64,000 nt of DNA, taken from NCBI RefSeq assembly GCF_019061305.1, contig NZ_JAHQZT010000008.1:62001-126000 (forward strand), written 5' to 3'. The notes below the pieces were generated by a model. It saw nothing but the letters and a program-made list of their open reading frames with translations, was not told where the DNA came from and searched no databases. Shown piece by piece: positions 27,281 to 36,482 of this stretch (positions are counted from its first letter, which is position 1; every line of letters starts with the position of its first letter). The position numbers were made by a program, and so were the translations under genes. The stretch comes from Marinobacterium weihaiense. GTDB lineage: Bacteria > Pseudomonadota > Gammaproteobacteria > Pseudomonadales > Balneatricaceae.

Positions 27281-28315
27281 ATGGATATTACAGAACTTTT
27301 GTCTTTCGCCGTACAACAGGGTGCGTCCGACTTGCACCTGACCGCCGGCATGCCGCCGATGATCCGTGTCGACGGCGATGTTCGGCGCATCAAGCTCCCT
27401 GCCCTGGAGCATAAACAGGTGCATACGCTTGTCTACGACATCATGAATGACAAGCAGCGCAAGGAATATGAAGAAAATTACGAGGCCGACTTCTCGTTTG
27501 AAGTACCCAACCTGTCCCGTTTTCGTGTCAACGCCTTCAACCAGCACCGCGGTGCGGCCGCGGTGTTCCGTACCGTCCCGAGCAAGGTGCTGACCATGGA
27601 AGATCTGGACATGGGCAAGGTGTTTCGGGATCTGGCCGAACAGGCGCGTGGCCTGGTGCTGGTGACCGGCCCGACCGGTTCCGGTAAGAGTACCACGCTG
27701 GCGGCGATGATCGACTATGTCAACGACACCCGCTCCGATCATATCCTGACCATCGAGGACCCGATCGAATTCGTTCATGAAAGCAAGAAGTGCCTGATCA
27801 ACCAGCGTGAAGTGCATCGTGATACCCACAGCTTCTCCAACGCCCTGCGCTCGGCGCTGCGTGAAGACCCGGACGTGATCCTGGTGGGCGAGATGCGTGA
27901 CCTGGAGACCATCCGTCTGGCGCTGACCGCGGCAGAAACCGGCCATCTGGTGTTCGGGACTCTGCATACCACCTCCGCCGCCAAGACCATCGACCGTATC
28001 ATCGATGTTTTCCCGGCGGCCGAGAAGGATATGGTACGCTCCATGCTGTCCGAGTCGCTGCAAGGGGTTATCTCGCAGACGCTGCTGAAACGCACCAAGG
28101 GTGGCCGTGTGGCCGCACACGAGATCATGATCGGCACCCCGGCGGTGCGCAACCTGATCCGTGAAGACAAGGTGGCGCAGATGTACTCGGCCATTCAGAC
28201 CGGTGCCGCCTACGGCATGAAGACGCTGGACCAGTCGTTGACCGAGTTGATGCAGAAAGGTCTGATTTCCAAGGAAACGGCCCGTGACAAGGCGAAGAAC
28301 CCGGCCGCCTTTTAA
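27281..28315 (+). CDS. pilT: Type IV pilus retraction ATPase PilT
   Basis: A 344-residue hexameric ATPase that drives pilus retraction and twitching. Walker A is VTGPTGSGKSTTLAAM (about 130), the Asp box ILTIEDPIEFVHESKKCLINQREV, Walker B DPDVILVGEMRDLETIRLAL and the His box ETGHLVFGTLHTTSA. The N-terminal PAS-like domain begins MDITELLSFAVQQGASDLHLTAGMPP. The C-terminal AIRNLIRE-like motif is seen as AVRNLIREDK. It is divergent from yggS and followed by pilU after 25 bases. The ATP site is intact, unlike the broken ATPase gene at 29581. Confidence 0.97.
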   Translation: MDITELLSFAVQQGASDLHLTAGMPPMIRVDGDVRRIKLPALEHKQVHTLVYDIMNDKQRKEYEENYEADFSFEVPNLSRFRVNAFNQHRGAAAVFRTVPSKVLTMEDLDMGKVFRDLAEQARGLVLVTGPTGSGKSTTLAAMIDYVNDTRSDHILTIEDPIEFVHESKKCLINQREVHRDTHSFSNALRSALREDPDVILVGEMRDLETIRLALTAAETGHLVFGTLHTTSAAKTIDRIIDVFPAAEKDMVRSMLSESLQGVISQTLLKRTKGGRVAAHEIMIGTPAVRNLIREDKVAQMYSAIQTGAAYGMKTLDQSLTELMQKGLISKETARDKAKNPAAF

Positions 28316-28340
28316 CGGCCCGAGAAACAGGAGTTAACCA

Positions 28341-29513
28341 GTGGATTTTACCCAACTGTTGAAGGTGATGGTGGATCGAGGCGCATCCGACCTCTTCGTC
28401 ACCGCCGGTGCGGCACCGTCGATCAAGATTGACGGCACCATCCGCCCGCTGACCAAGGAAACGCTGAAACCGAGCCAGACCCGTGCGCTGGTGTACAGCA
28501 CCATGAACGACAAGCAGCTGGCGGAGTTCGAGGGCACCAGCGAGTGCAACTTCGCCATCAGCGCGCCGGGTATCGGCCGTTTCCGTGTCAGCGCCTTCAT
28601 GCAGCGCAACACCCCGGGGATGGTACTGCGTTCCATCAACAATCATATTCCGAGCATGGATGAACTCAAGCTGCCGGACGTGCTGCGTGATCTGTCGATG
28701 ACCAAGCGCGGCCTGATCCTGTTCGTGGGCGGTACCTCGACCGGTAAATCGACCTCGCTGGCGTCGATGATCGACTACCGCAATGAAAACCATGCCGGGC
28801 ACATCATCACCATCGAAGACCCGATTGAGTATATCCATAACCACAAGAAGAGCATTATCACCCAGCGTGAAGTGGGCATCGATACCGAGTCCTTCGATGT
28901 GGCGCTGAAAAACACCTTGCGCCAGGCGCCGGACGTGATTCTGATGGGCGAGATCCGCTCGGCGGAGACGATGAAATACGCGCTGGCGTTTGCTGAGACT
29001 GGCCACCTCTGTCTGGCGACCCTGCATGCCAACAACGCTAACCAGGCGCTGGACCGCATCATCTCCTTCTTCGGTCCTGAGCATCATGACCAGGTGTGGA
29101 TGGATATGTCGCTTAACCTCAAGGCGATCGTGGCCCAGCAGCTGCTGCCGACCGTAGACGGCAAGGGCCGCCGTGCCGCCATCGAGGTGATGATCAACAC
29201 GCCGCTGATCCAGGACCATATCCGCAAGGCCGAGGTTCACGAGATCAAGGAAGTGATCAAAAAATCCACCAACCTGGGCATGCAGACCTTCGACCAGGCG
29301 TTGTTCACTCTGTACCGTGATGGCGTCATCACCTACGAGGTTGCGCTGGCGCATGCGGACTCGGCTAACGACCTGCGTCTGATGATCAAGCTGGATGCGG
29401 AAACCAGTGGCAAGTCCGACGTCAAGCAGGAGTCCGATATGCCCAGTTTCACGCTGCAGGATGACGACGATGATCTCAACCTGGAAGGCGACATGAGCGT
29501 CAAGGGCATGTGA
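28341..29513 (+). CDS. pilU: Type IV pilus retraction ATPase PilU
   Basis: A 390-residue PilT paralogue that helps PilT retract pili. Walker A is VGGTSTGKSTSLASM, a form typical of PilU (GGTSTGKS), with ITIEDPIEYIHNHKKSIITQREV and DVILMGEIRSAETM. The C-terminal tail beyond residue 350 is acidic (QDDDDDLNLEG). The start is GTG 28341 with AGGAG seven bases before it. It is followed by a strong terminator. Confidence 0.95.
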   Translation: MDFTQLLKVMVDRGASDLFVTAGAAPSIKIDGTIRPLTKETLKPSQTRALVYSTMNDKQLAEFEGTSECNFAISAPGIGRFRVSAFMQRNTPGMVLRSINNHIPSMDELKLPDVLRDLSMTKRGLILFVGGTSTGKSTSLASMIDYRNENHAGHIITIEDPIEYIHNHKKSIITQREVGIDTESFDVALKNTLRQAPDVILMGEIRSAETMKYALAFAETGHLCLATLHANNANQALDRIISFFGPEHHDQVWMDMSLNLKAIVAQQLLPTVDGKGRRAAIEVMINTPLIQDHIRKAEVHEIKEVIKKSTNLGMQTFDQALFTLYRDGVITYEVALAHADSANDLRLMIKLDAETSGKSDVKQESDMPSFTLQDDDDDLNLEGDMSVKGM

Positions 29514-29533
29514 ATGGCAAGTCATGCGTGATC

Positions 29534-29562
29534 AAAAGGGCGGCCCTGGGGCCGCCCTTTTG
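29534..29562 (+). terminator. Rho-independent terminator after pilU
   Basis: AAAAGGGCGGCCC pairs with GGGCCGCCCTTTT around a 2-base loop, a 13-bp perfect stem ending in T4, 20 bases after the pilU stop. The A-rich left arm would allow it also to act on the minus strand against the converging ATPase remnant. Confidence 0.85.
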
Positions 29563-29580
29563 CGTTCAGTGTCCGGCGAC

Positions 29581-30664
29581 TCAGAGCAGGGCCGTTTCCT
29601 GCATGCCGAAGATGCGCACGAACTCGTCGACCGTGGTCTCGCCATTGCGGATACGGCGTGCGCAGGTCTCCCAGATACTGACATGGTTGGTTGCATTCAG
29701 CCGCTCCGCCAGTGCCTGGCGGCCACCGCCGTTTTCGATCCAGCGCAGGATATCGGCATCCATGACCAGAATTTCATAGACCGGTAAGCGTCCTTGATAA
29801 CCGGTATGGCGGCAGGCGTCGCAGCCGGACCCCTGCATGAATTCGACCTCGCCCAGATGCTCTGCCAGTGCTGCGGGAATTCATTCCGGGGGCGCTGCAG
29901 GCACCTTGCAGTGCTCACAGATACGCCGGACCAAGCGCTGGTTGATGCAGCCGATCAGTGTATCGGCAATGCTGTGTGTGGGCATACCTAACGCCCCTAA
30001 GCGTCCGACGACGCCGTATACACTGTTCACGTGCAGGGTTGATAGCACCAGGTGGCCGGTTTCGGCGGCACGCATGGCCGCCTCTGCCGTTTCCGTATCG
30101 CGGATTTCGCCCACCAGCATGATATCCGGATCGTGGCGCAGAAAATGGCGAATGGCCGCATCAAAGGTGTAGCCGGCCTTGCGGTTGACCTGGGTCTGGC
30201 TGGCGACGGGTAGCTCGTATTCGATCGGGTCTTCGACCGTCAGTATGTTCTTGCCGGTCATGCCGTGGGGCTTCAGGCCGGCGTGCAGGGCCGTGGTCTT
30301 GCCGGAGCCGGTGGGGCCGGTCATCAATAGCATGCCGTGAGGCTGCTGGAACATGCGGTTGATCAGCACCAGATGTTCGGGTGCAAAGCCGAGATCTGCC
30401 AGTCCGGACACCGAAATGCCCTTGGGCAGCAGGCGCATGACCATACTTTCGCCATGCGGAGTCACGCTGGTGGACACACGAATGTCGTACTGTTGTCCAT
30501 CCAGGCTGGCCGAGTAGCGGCCATCCTGCGGCCGCAGGTGATCGGAGATGTCCATGGCCGACATGACCTTGATGGCCGATACCAGTCGCAGCAGGGAGCG
30601 CTCCAGACTGATGGGTATAGCCCTGCTGGCGTGTCGGCCGCCGTGTGGATGACGATAGAGTCAT
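29581..30664 (-). pseudogene. GspE/PilB-like secretion ATPase, broken and truncated
   Basis: Remnant of a type II secretion/type IV pilus assembly ATPase. The frame reads SLERSLLRLVSAIKVMSAMD, then LRPQDGR, Walker A MTGPTGSGKTTALHAG, ILTVEDPIEYELP, Walker B DPDIMLVGEIRDTETAEAAM and the His box TGHLVLSTLHVNS. A TGA at 29881-29883 then interrupts the frame, but it resumes at once in the same frame to CDACRHTGYQGRLPVYEIL and the normal end. At the 5' end an ATG at 30664 with GGAGG is followed within a few codons by the middle domain in another frame, so the first 150 or more residues are missing. It lies beside the broken pilin gene. Confidence 0.82.
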
Positions 30665-30675
30665 GTTGCCTCCGC

Positions 30676-31467
30676 TCACTGGCTCATTTTGTAGATGGCG
30701 ACCACCGTGATGACCTGATCTTCATCCAGGTTGGTGGTCGTGTCATCCGCAGTGCCGGTCTCGGGGCCATAGGCGTCGGTGTTGTTGGTGGCCCACTCGG
30801 TTCCCGGATTTCCGCTGGTGTCATTGTTGATGTCCTGCTTGCGGAACAGGCCCTCATGGGCATCGGCCTTGCCGTCGATCATCTGGTCCAGCGAGCGGGC
30901 CAGGTCCGGCGTCAGGCCGGTGATAACCATGACGTTGCCTGAGCTGGATGCTGTGCCGGGCTGGTTCCATTAGAAGCAGACCTGCAGTTCCTGAGGGTTG
31001 CCGTTGGTATCCAGGTAGGGTAGCGGTCTTCAAAGCCTTCAGCGCGGCCCGGGGGCATGCGAATGCCGTGGCGATCCATTTCCTGATGCAGAGTCAGGTT
31101 GGCCGCACGCTGCATGTTGGGGCCGGTGGCGCCCTGGCAGATGGCATTGGGTTCGATAACCCCTGTCATATCCTGACCGGACACCAGGCTGCCGGCGACG
31201 GCATGGTCGGTGCCATTGACCATCATGCGGGCTGGGTCTGGCTGTCAGCTAGCACGACACCGGTACGCAGGTAGTAATTGTTGTAGGCACTGACCCACTG
31301 GTCGACGAACTTCTGCTTGATCTTGGTGTATTCGGCGTTGCGCTGTACATCCTTGCCGATGGAGATGGCACCGAGGATCAGGCCAATGACAACGAGGACC
31401 TGCGCGATTTCAACCAGGGTAAAGCCGCGTTGGGAAGAACGAAGCGTGCAAAGCTGGGGCTGTGCAT
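30676..31467 (-). pseudogene. Type IV pilin-like (prepilin) gene, multiply broken
   Basis: A prepilin-like gene of about 260 codons. The N-terminal cleavage site reads SSQRGFTLVEIAQVLVVIG, a standard class III signal and hydrophobic helix, then LGAISIGKDVQRNAEYTKIKQ and a long C-terminal domain. The ATG 31467, with AAAGG upstream, is in a different frame from GFTLVE, implying an indel near 31430. A second shift falls near 31227 (after DSQTQPA), a third near 31005, and a TAA stands in frame at 30970-30972. The last part (WNQPGTASSSGNVMVITGL to YKMSQ) is intact. Four lesions leave little doubt that it is inactive, unless assembly errors are clustered here. Confidence 0.82.
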
Positions 31468-31664
31468 GTTGTTACCTTTCGTTGCGGAAGGAATCGGCAA
31501 TGCATACCCGAGACGTCCGGTATGAAGCAGTGTTGCTCCGTTATCGCACCTCAGATATGGATCGCATGATTCACGGCAGGTTTTTATGGCGCGGATTTTT
31601 TCATAGTGTTACCAGATGGTGGCATTCTATAAATATGTCAAATGGTTCAAACGCTTGTACGAGT

Positions 31665-32363
31665 TCATTGGCTCAGATCACGAAACACGATGCCCTTGCC
31701 GAAAATGGCCCGAATGGGCAAGGTCAGGTCGTGCTGGCGCGCCTTGCTGCGCAGCCGGCTCAGGATGACGTTGATGCGGTGGGTATTGGGTTCGGGGTCG
31801 TAGCCGAACAAGAGGTCGTGCAGCTGATCCTTGCTGCAGACCTCATTCTGGTTGCGCAGCAGGATCTCCAATAGGGCGTGTTCCTGGGGGGTGAGCGGCA
31901 AGGTCGTGCCGGAGGGTGAGACCAGGTGTTGCGCATGCAAATGCCAGCGCAGCGGGGCGGGCATGCCATCCGTCTCGGCGCTTGCCTGCTGACACATGCG
32001 GGACCATAGCTCGACAAGGTACTGGTACAGACGACCGAAATTGACCGGCTTTTGCAGATACAGGTCGGCGCCGAGGCTGAGGCCACGTTGCTTGAGCTGC
32101 ATGGAGTCATAAGCCGTCATGATGATCAGACCGTATTTTTCCAGCCCGGAGAGGTAGTCGAGAACACTGAGTCCGTCTTCGCCTGGCAGGGCGACATCGA
32201 TCAGTACGATATCAGCGGGTGTACGGTGCAGCTGCTTCCAGAAAGCTTCGGCGCTGTTGGCCCCCCAAGCATCCAGGCCCTTGGCCTTGAGAAAAAACAG
32301 CAGCTCGTCCTGCAGGTCCGGGTTGTCTTCGATGACAGCGATACGAGGGGATGTTGCCTGCAT
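31665..32363 (-). CDS. OmpR-family response regulator (orphan)
   Basis: A 232-residue two-component regulator. The receiver domain (about 6-118) has the acidic pair EDN, phosphoacceptor Asp56 in IVLIDVALPGEDG, and the switch Lys in YLQKPVNFG. The C-terminal winged helix (about 138-230) is of the OmpR/PhoB type (LTPQEHALLEILLRNQNEVCSKDQL ... NVILSRLRSKA). No histidine kinase gene lies within the window near it. It is upstream of, and on the same strand as, the broken pilin and ATPase genes, with about 200 bases between, so it may once have controlled them. The gene itself shows no damage. Confidence 0.88.
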   Translation of the reverse strand: MQATSPRIAVIEDNPDLQDELLFFLKAKGLDAWGANSAEAFWKQLHRTPADIVLIDVALPGEDGLSVLDYLSGLEKYGLIIMTAYDSMQLKQRGLSLGADLYLQKPVNFGRLYQYLVELWSRMCQQASAETDGMPAPLRWHLHAQHLVSPSGTTLPLTPQEHALLEILLRNQNEVCSKDQLHDLLFGYDPEPNTHRINVILSRLRSKARQHDLTLPIRAIFGKGIVFRDLSQ

Positions 32364-32598
32364 ACTCGTGGGCTTCCTTGGGTGACGAAAGTTTCACATG
32401 ACGAAGGTAAAGGCTGTAGCGGGCCTCCAAGGCAACCTCCATGTCATTTACAGCAGGAATTACATGCTTGGCCGCAAGTCCCTGGCGCACTTCGATGCAA
32501 GCGGTAACTATATCGCGTTTACGATTAAAACTTAATATTGCATGAATGCAATCAATGATTTGAAGCATGGAGGCGGCGCCTCCATGCAGGGTGTGGGC
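32364..32598. other. 235-base intergenic region with a palindrome and a terminator
   Basis: This gap separates the pyrC' end from the response regulator start. No gene is convincing. ATTGCAT-GA-ATGCAAT at 32537-32552 is a perfect 7-bp dyad of operator-like size. A second hairpin next to pyrC' is listed separately. Confidence 0.4.
32565..32587 (-). terminator. Hairpin terminator after pyrC'
   Basis: GCATGGAGGC pairs perfectly with GCCTCCATGC around a 3-base loop, 12 bases downstream of the pyrC' stop on the minus strand. The tail TTCAAATCATT is only partly T-rich. Its place at the end of the pyr operon supports a terminator role. Confidence 0.6.
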
Positions 32599-33873
32599 TC
32601 AGCGGCGGAAGACAATGCGACCGTCCATCAGCGTTGCGCTGACGCGGCCTTTCAGGGTTTGGCCCAGGAAGGGCGTGTTCTTGCCGGCCGATCTCAGACT
32701 GTCTGCGCTGACGACCCATTCGGCATTCGGGTCGAAGATGCAGATGTCGGCCTGAGAACCGATGGCCAGAGTGCCGGCGTCAATGCCCAGGATGCGCGCC
32801 GGCGCCGCCGTCAGCGCCTCGATCAGCTGCGGCAGCTCCAGCAGCTGCTGTTCGACCAGTGACAGGCTCAGCGGCAGCAGCGTCTCCAGACCGCTCATGC
32901 CCGGCTCGGTGGCGGCAAAGGGTGCCTGCTTGGCGATGGGGTCGTGCGGCTGGTGGTCGGAGCAGATGGCGGCAATGGTGCCGGTCACCAGGCCCTGACG
33001 CAGGCCGGCCCGGTCGAGCTGGCTGCGCAGCGGTGGCTGTAGATGGTAGGCGGCGTTGAAGCCGTTGACGCTCTCGTCGGTCAGCAACAGATGGTGCACG
33101 GCAACGTCGGCACTGACCTGCAGGCCGCGTTCGCGTGCCGCCTCGATCATGCGCACCGAACGCTCGCAGGACAGCTGGCCGAAGTGGGCACGCACGCCGG
33201 TCTGTTCCACCAGCAGCAGGCAACGGGAGACTTCGATGGTCTCGGCCGCTTCCGGGATGCCGTTCAGGCCCAGACGGGTCGAGGTGGTATCGTCATGCAT
33301 GCAGCCATGGGCCACCAGGCTGTTGTCCTGGGCCTGGAACACCACCAACAGGTCATGAGTCGCGGCATATTCCAGGCAGCGCAGCAGAGTCTGGCTGCTG
33401 GCAATGCCCCGGCGCAGGTTGGTGAAGGCGACACAGCCGGAGCTGGCCAGGCCGTGCAGGGGAGCCAGCTGTTCGCCCTCCAGGCCTTGGGTCAGGGCGC
33501 CCATCGGCAGTACGCGGGCAAAGCCGACATCGGCAGCCCGGTCCTGAATTAGCTCGGCCACAGCGGCGGTTTCCACCAGCGGCTGGGTGTCGGGGGTGGT
33601 TACCAGCGTGGTGATGCCGCCCGCGGCGGCGGCGGCGGTTTCACTGGCAATGGTGCCCTTGCGGGTGAGGCCCGGCTCGCGCAGATGGGTACAGAGATCA
33701 ATCAGCCCCGGACAGACCACCTGGCCGTCGGTCTCAATCACTTCTTCCGCTTCGAAACCCTCGGGCGCCTGTCCCAGGGCGACGATTTCGCCGTTGCTGA
33801 TATAGAGGTCGGCCACTTCATTCCACTGCTGGGTGGGGTCGATGACGCGACCGCCCTGGATCAAAATGTTCAT
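32599..33873 (-). CDS. pyrC': Dihydroorotase-like PyrC', probably non-catalytic
   Basis: A 424-residue amidohydrolase-fold protein of the dihydroorotase family. The usual metal site DxHxH is LCTHLREPG here, so Cys61 stands in place of the first His. The His of the second site is also replaced (FQAQDNSL), while SDHQPHD remains. Such changes are known in the Pseudomonas PyrC' proteins, which have no activity but hold aspartate transcarbamoylase in its dodecamer. The 4-base overlap with pyrB fits that partnership. True dihydroorotase activity would have to come from another gene outside the window. Naming it an active pyrC would be misleading. Confidence 0.88.
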   Translation of the reverse strand: MNILIQGGRVIDPTQQWNEVADLYISNGEIVALGQAPEGFEAEEVIETDGQVVCPGLIDLCTHLREPGLTRKGTIASETAAAAAGGITTLVTTPDTQPLVETAAVAELIQDRAADVGFARVLPMGALTQGLEGEQLAPLHGLASSGCVAFTNLRRGIASSQTLLRCLEYAATHDLLVVFQAQDNSLVAHGCMHDDTTSTRLGLNGIPEAAETIEVSRCLLLVEQTGVRAHFGQLSCERSVRMIEAARERGLQVSADVAVHHLLLTDESVNGFNAAYHLQPPLRSQLDRAGLRQGLVTGTIAAICSDHQPHDPIAKQAPFAATEPGMSGLETLLPLSLSLVEQQLLELPQLIEALTAAPARILGIDAGTLAIGSQADICIFDPNAEWVVSADSLRSAGKNTPFLGQTLKGRVSATLMDGRIVFRR

Positions 33874-34877
33874 GCCTGCTCCTCCTGACTGAGTTCACCC
33901 CGTTGTGCCATCTGCCCCCCCATGGCCTTGGACATCACCGCCATGCGCACGGCAATGCCGTTGGTGACCTGATCCAGAATCAGCGAGCGGGGGCCGTCGG
34001 CCACTTCCGACTCGATTTCGACACCGCGGTTGATCGGGCCTGGGTGCATCACCACCGCATCCGGCTTGGCATAGGCCAGCTTGTCACGGTTGAGGCCGTA
34101 CAGCTTGTAGAACTCGGACTCGCTGGGCAGCAGGGCACTTTGCATGCGCTCTTTCTGCAGGCGTAGCATCATGATCACGTCAACATCACGCAGGCCCATG
34201 GCCATGTCGGTGTACACCTTGACGCCCAATGCCTCGATATGACGCGGTAGCAGGGTCTTGGGGGCGATCACACGGATTTCGCCGGCGCCCAGAGTGCGCA
34301 GGGCATGGATCTGCGAGCGGGCCACGCGCGAGTGCAGAATGTCGCCCACGATCGCCACCGTCAGCGGCGCAAAGTCACCCTTGTGGCGGCGGATGGTCAG
34401 CATGTCCAGCATCGCCTGGGTGGGGTGCGCGTGGCGACCGTCACCGGCGTTGATCACGGCGACATTGGGGGTGACGTGCTGGGCGATAAAGTGGGCGGCG
34501 CCGCTGTCGGCGTGACGTACCACGAACATGTCGGCGTGCATCGCCTCCAGCGTCATCAGCGTGTCCTTGAGGGTCTCGCCCTTCTTGGTCGAGGAGGTGT
34601 TGATGTTCAGGTTTAACACGTCCGCGGACAGGCGTTTGGCGGCCAATTCAAACGTGGACAGGGTGCGGGTGCTGTTCTCGAAGAACAGGTTGGCAACGGT
34701 CTTGCCGCGCAGCAGCGGCACCTTTTTCACCTGTTGCTGGCTCATGTCGACGAAGGAGTCGGCGGTGTCGAGAATTTCGGTCAACAGCTCGCGGGGCAGG
34801 CCTTCGGTGGTCAGAAAATGGCGCAGCTGGCCATCGGACGTCAGCTGCAGCGCGTTCGGGTCGGTAGCCTCAAACAT
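33870..34877 (-). CDS. pyrB: Aspartate transcarbamoylase catalytic chain
   Basis: A 335-residue enzyme joining carbamoyl phosphate and aspartate, the first committed step of pyrimidine synthesis. [23 protein letters not shown] is the carbamoyl-phosphate site, [12 protein letters not shown] and [16 protein letters not shown] are further active-site blocks, and RLQKERM and HPGPINRG complete the aspartate site. It has the N-terminal extension of about 20 residues seen in class A enzymes that associate with PyrC'. No pyrI gene follows, which agrees with a PyrB-PyrC' complex. Confidence 0.96.
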   Translation of the reverse strand: MFEATDPNALQLTSDGQLRHFLTTEGLPRELLTEILDTADSFVDMSQQQVKKVPLLRGKTVANLFFENSTRTLSTFELAAKRLSADVLNLNINTSSTKKGETLKDTLMTLEAMHADMFVVRHADSGAAHFIAQHVTPNVAVINAGDGRHAHPTQAMLDMLTIRRHKGDFAPLTVAIVGDILHSRVARSQIHALRTLGAGEIRVIAPKTLLPRHIEALGVKVYTDMAMGLRDVDVIMMLRLQKERMQSALLPSESEFYKLYGLNRDKLAYAKPDAVVMHPGPINRGVEIESEVADGPRSLILDQVTNGIAVRMAVMSKAMGGQMAQRGELSQEEQA

Positions 34878-34897
34878 GGTGATATGCTCTTGTCGTT

Positions 34898-35407
34898 TCA
34901 GTCACGCTGACGGATGGTCAGCGTCAGGGGATCGGGGCCGTTGAGTTTGACCAGCTGGTCCGGGCCCAGCGCCAGGGTACCGCCGATGACATCAGCCTGG
35001 ATCGGCAGTTCGCGGCGCTGCAGGTCCAGCAGGGTGATCAGGCTGACCGAGGCCGGGCGGCCATAGTCGAACAGCTCGTTCATGGCGGCCCGGATGGTAC
35101 GGCCGCTCATGATGACATCGTCCACCAGCAGGATGTCTCGACCTTCGGTGGCACAGGGCAGTTGCGTCGGCTGCACTTTGGGATTCATGCCCACCTGGGT
35201 GAAGTCGTCGCGGTAGAAGCTGATATCCATCACGCCCAGCGGACTGGTCAGTGCCAGCTGCCGGTGCAGGCGTTCCGCCAGCCAGACGCCACCGGTGCGG
35301 ATACCGATCATCAGTGGATCGTTCAGGTGACGCTGCGCAATCAGGGCGCGGGTTTCACTCGCCATCTTGTCGAGCAGTGCATCAACGCTCAGGGTGCCCG
35401 AGACCAT
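34898..35407 (-). CDS. pyrR: PyrR-like uracil phosphoribosyltransferase/regulator
   Basis: A 169-residue type I phosphoribosyltransferase. The PRPP motif is [23 protein letters not shown] (about 96-118), and [13 protein letters not shown] is the pyrophosphate loop. In Gram-positive bacteria PyrR binds pyr mRNA; in Pseudomonas-type operons it has mainly been seen as a regulator or UPRTase beside pyrB. I see no PyrR-type attenuator leader in the 20 bases before pyrB. It overlaps ruvX by 26 bases. Confidence 0.92.
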   Translation of the reverse strand: MVSGTLSVDALLDKMASETRALIAQRHLNDPLMIGIRTGGVWLAERLHRQLALTSPLGVMDISFYRDDFTQVGMNPKVQPTQLPCATEGRDILLVDDVIMSGRTIRAAMNELFDYGRPASVSLITLLDLQRRELPIQADVIGGTLALGPDQLVKLNGPDPLTLTIRQRD

Positions 35408-35864
35408 AGATATCCTCCAGTCGGGTGTGGCTTGGAATGCGGTCGGAACTGTTGAACCAGTCCTCCAGAATCAGCTGGGCGGCGATGCCGTCCACCGACT
35501 CCTGCTTGAAGTTGGTACCGCCGCCGGCATCCAGGTGAATGCGCTTGGCTTCGGCCGTGGTCAGGCGTTCATCGCAGAGGAAACAGGGCCGCTGGTAGCG
35601 GTCCTGAATGCGGTTGGCAAACTTGCGTGCCCGGCGCGCCATTTCCGAGATGGTACCGTCCATATTGAGCGGAATGCCCACCACCAGGGTGTCGGGCTGC
35701 CACTGCTTGACGACGCGGTCCAGAGCGTCCCAGTCGGGCATGCCGTCACGGGCACGAATCGGCTCGATCGGGTTGGCGCTGGCGGTCAGACTCTGGCCGA
35801 TCGCCAGGCCGATACGGGTCGTGCCGAAATCAAATCCCAGCACCAATTGGGTGTCGCTGCTCAT
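35382..35864 (-). CDS. ruvX: YqgF/RuvX Holliday-junction resolvase-like protein
   Basis: A 160-residue RNase H-fold protein. The first strand [19 protein letters not shown] carries the catalytic Asp, [16 protein letters not shown] the middle block, and [14 protein letters not shown] the Glu. RuvX is essential in E. coli and has been linked to processing of pre-16S rRNA 5' ends and to resolvase activity. Gene order yqgE-ruvX-pyrR-pyrB is as in Pseudomonas. Confidence 0.94.
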   Translation of the reverse strand: MSSDTQLVLGFDFGTTRIGLAIGQSLTASANPIEPIRARDGMPDWDALDRVVKQWQPDTLVVGIPLNMDGTISEMARRARKFANRIQDRYQRPCFLCDERLTTAEAKRIHLDAGGGTNFKQESVDGIAAQLILEDWFNSSDRIPSHTRLEDIYGLGHPER

Positions 35865-35877
35865 CCAGTCGCTTCAG

Positions 35878-36444
35878 TCAGGCGTGTCCGGCGTGGGCCG
35901 GCATTAGATTCAGGTTGATGCCCAAAGTGGCGGCGGCGGCATGCAGCCGGTCCTCCAGGGGCAGGTTGAAAAGTATATCCGAATTTGCCGGGCAGCTTAA
36001 CCAGAGGTTGTCGCACAGCTCCTGTTCCAGCTGCTCCGGACCCCAGCTGGCGTAACCCAACGCTACCAGAAAGGTGTCGGGGCCTTCATTGCGGGCGATG
36101 GCTTCGAGAATATCGAGGGAGGTGGTCAGGCAGATGTCGTCATTAATGCCGTGCGATGATAGCCACTGTTGTTCAGGCTGGCGGCGGTGCAGCACGAAAC
36201 CACGATCATCGCGCACCGGGCCACCGTTGAAGACTGGCCGTTCGGACATCAGGCCGGTGTGATTATCCAGCTCCAGATGATTGAGCAAGTCGCACATGCG
36301 GATACCGCTGGGGCGATTGACCACGATGCCCATGGCGCCGTATTCGTTGTGGTCGCAGAGATAGACCACGGTTTGGGCAAAGGTCTCGTCCAGCAGGTGT
36401 GGCATCGAGATCAGAAAGTGGTCACGAAGTGAGGTCAGGGGCAT
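35878..36444 (-). CDS. yqgE: YqgE/AlgH family protein
   Basis: A 188-residue UPF0301 protein. LTSLRDHFLISMPHLLDETFAQTVVYLCDHNEYGAMGIVVNRPS is the conserved start; VFNGGPVRDDRGFVLH and LGYASWGPEQLEQEL are the other family blocks. AlgH was first named as an alginate regulator in Pseudomonas, but the molecular role is not established. It is 13 bases upstream of ruvX on the operon. Confidence 0.94.
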   Translation of the reverse strand: MPLTSLRDHFLISMPHLLDETFAQTVVYLCDHNEYGAMGIVVNRPSGIRMCDLLNHLELDNHTGLMSERPVFNGGPVRDDRGFVLHRRQPEQQWLSSHGINDDICLTTSLDILEAIARNEGPDTFLVALGYASWGPEQLEQELCDNLWLSCPANSDILFNLPLEDRLHAAAATLGINLNLMPAHAGHA

Positions 36445-36482
36445 AAGGTCGTCTCTCTTCGCTGGTTAAAGGTAGCTTAGGC

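Noticed and set aside
30161-30679. A 172-codon frame over the ATPase remnant
   Set aside because: It only follows the remnant's ribosome site into the wrong frame; conserved ATPase motifs are in the other frame.
32212-32568. A 118-codon frame overlapping the response regulator start
   Set aside because: It overlaps a certain gene in another frame and its second half is a plain shadow; no ribosome site stands out.
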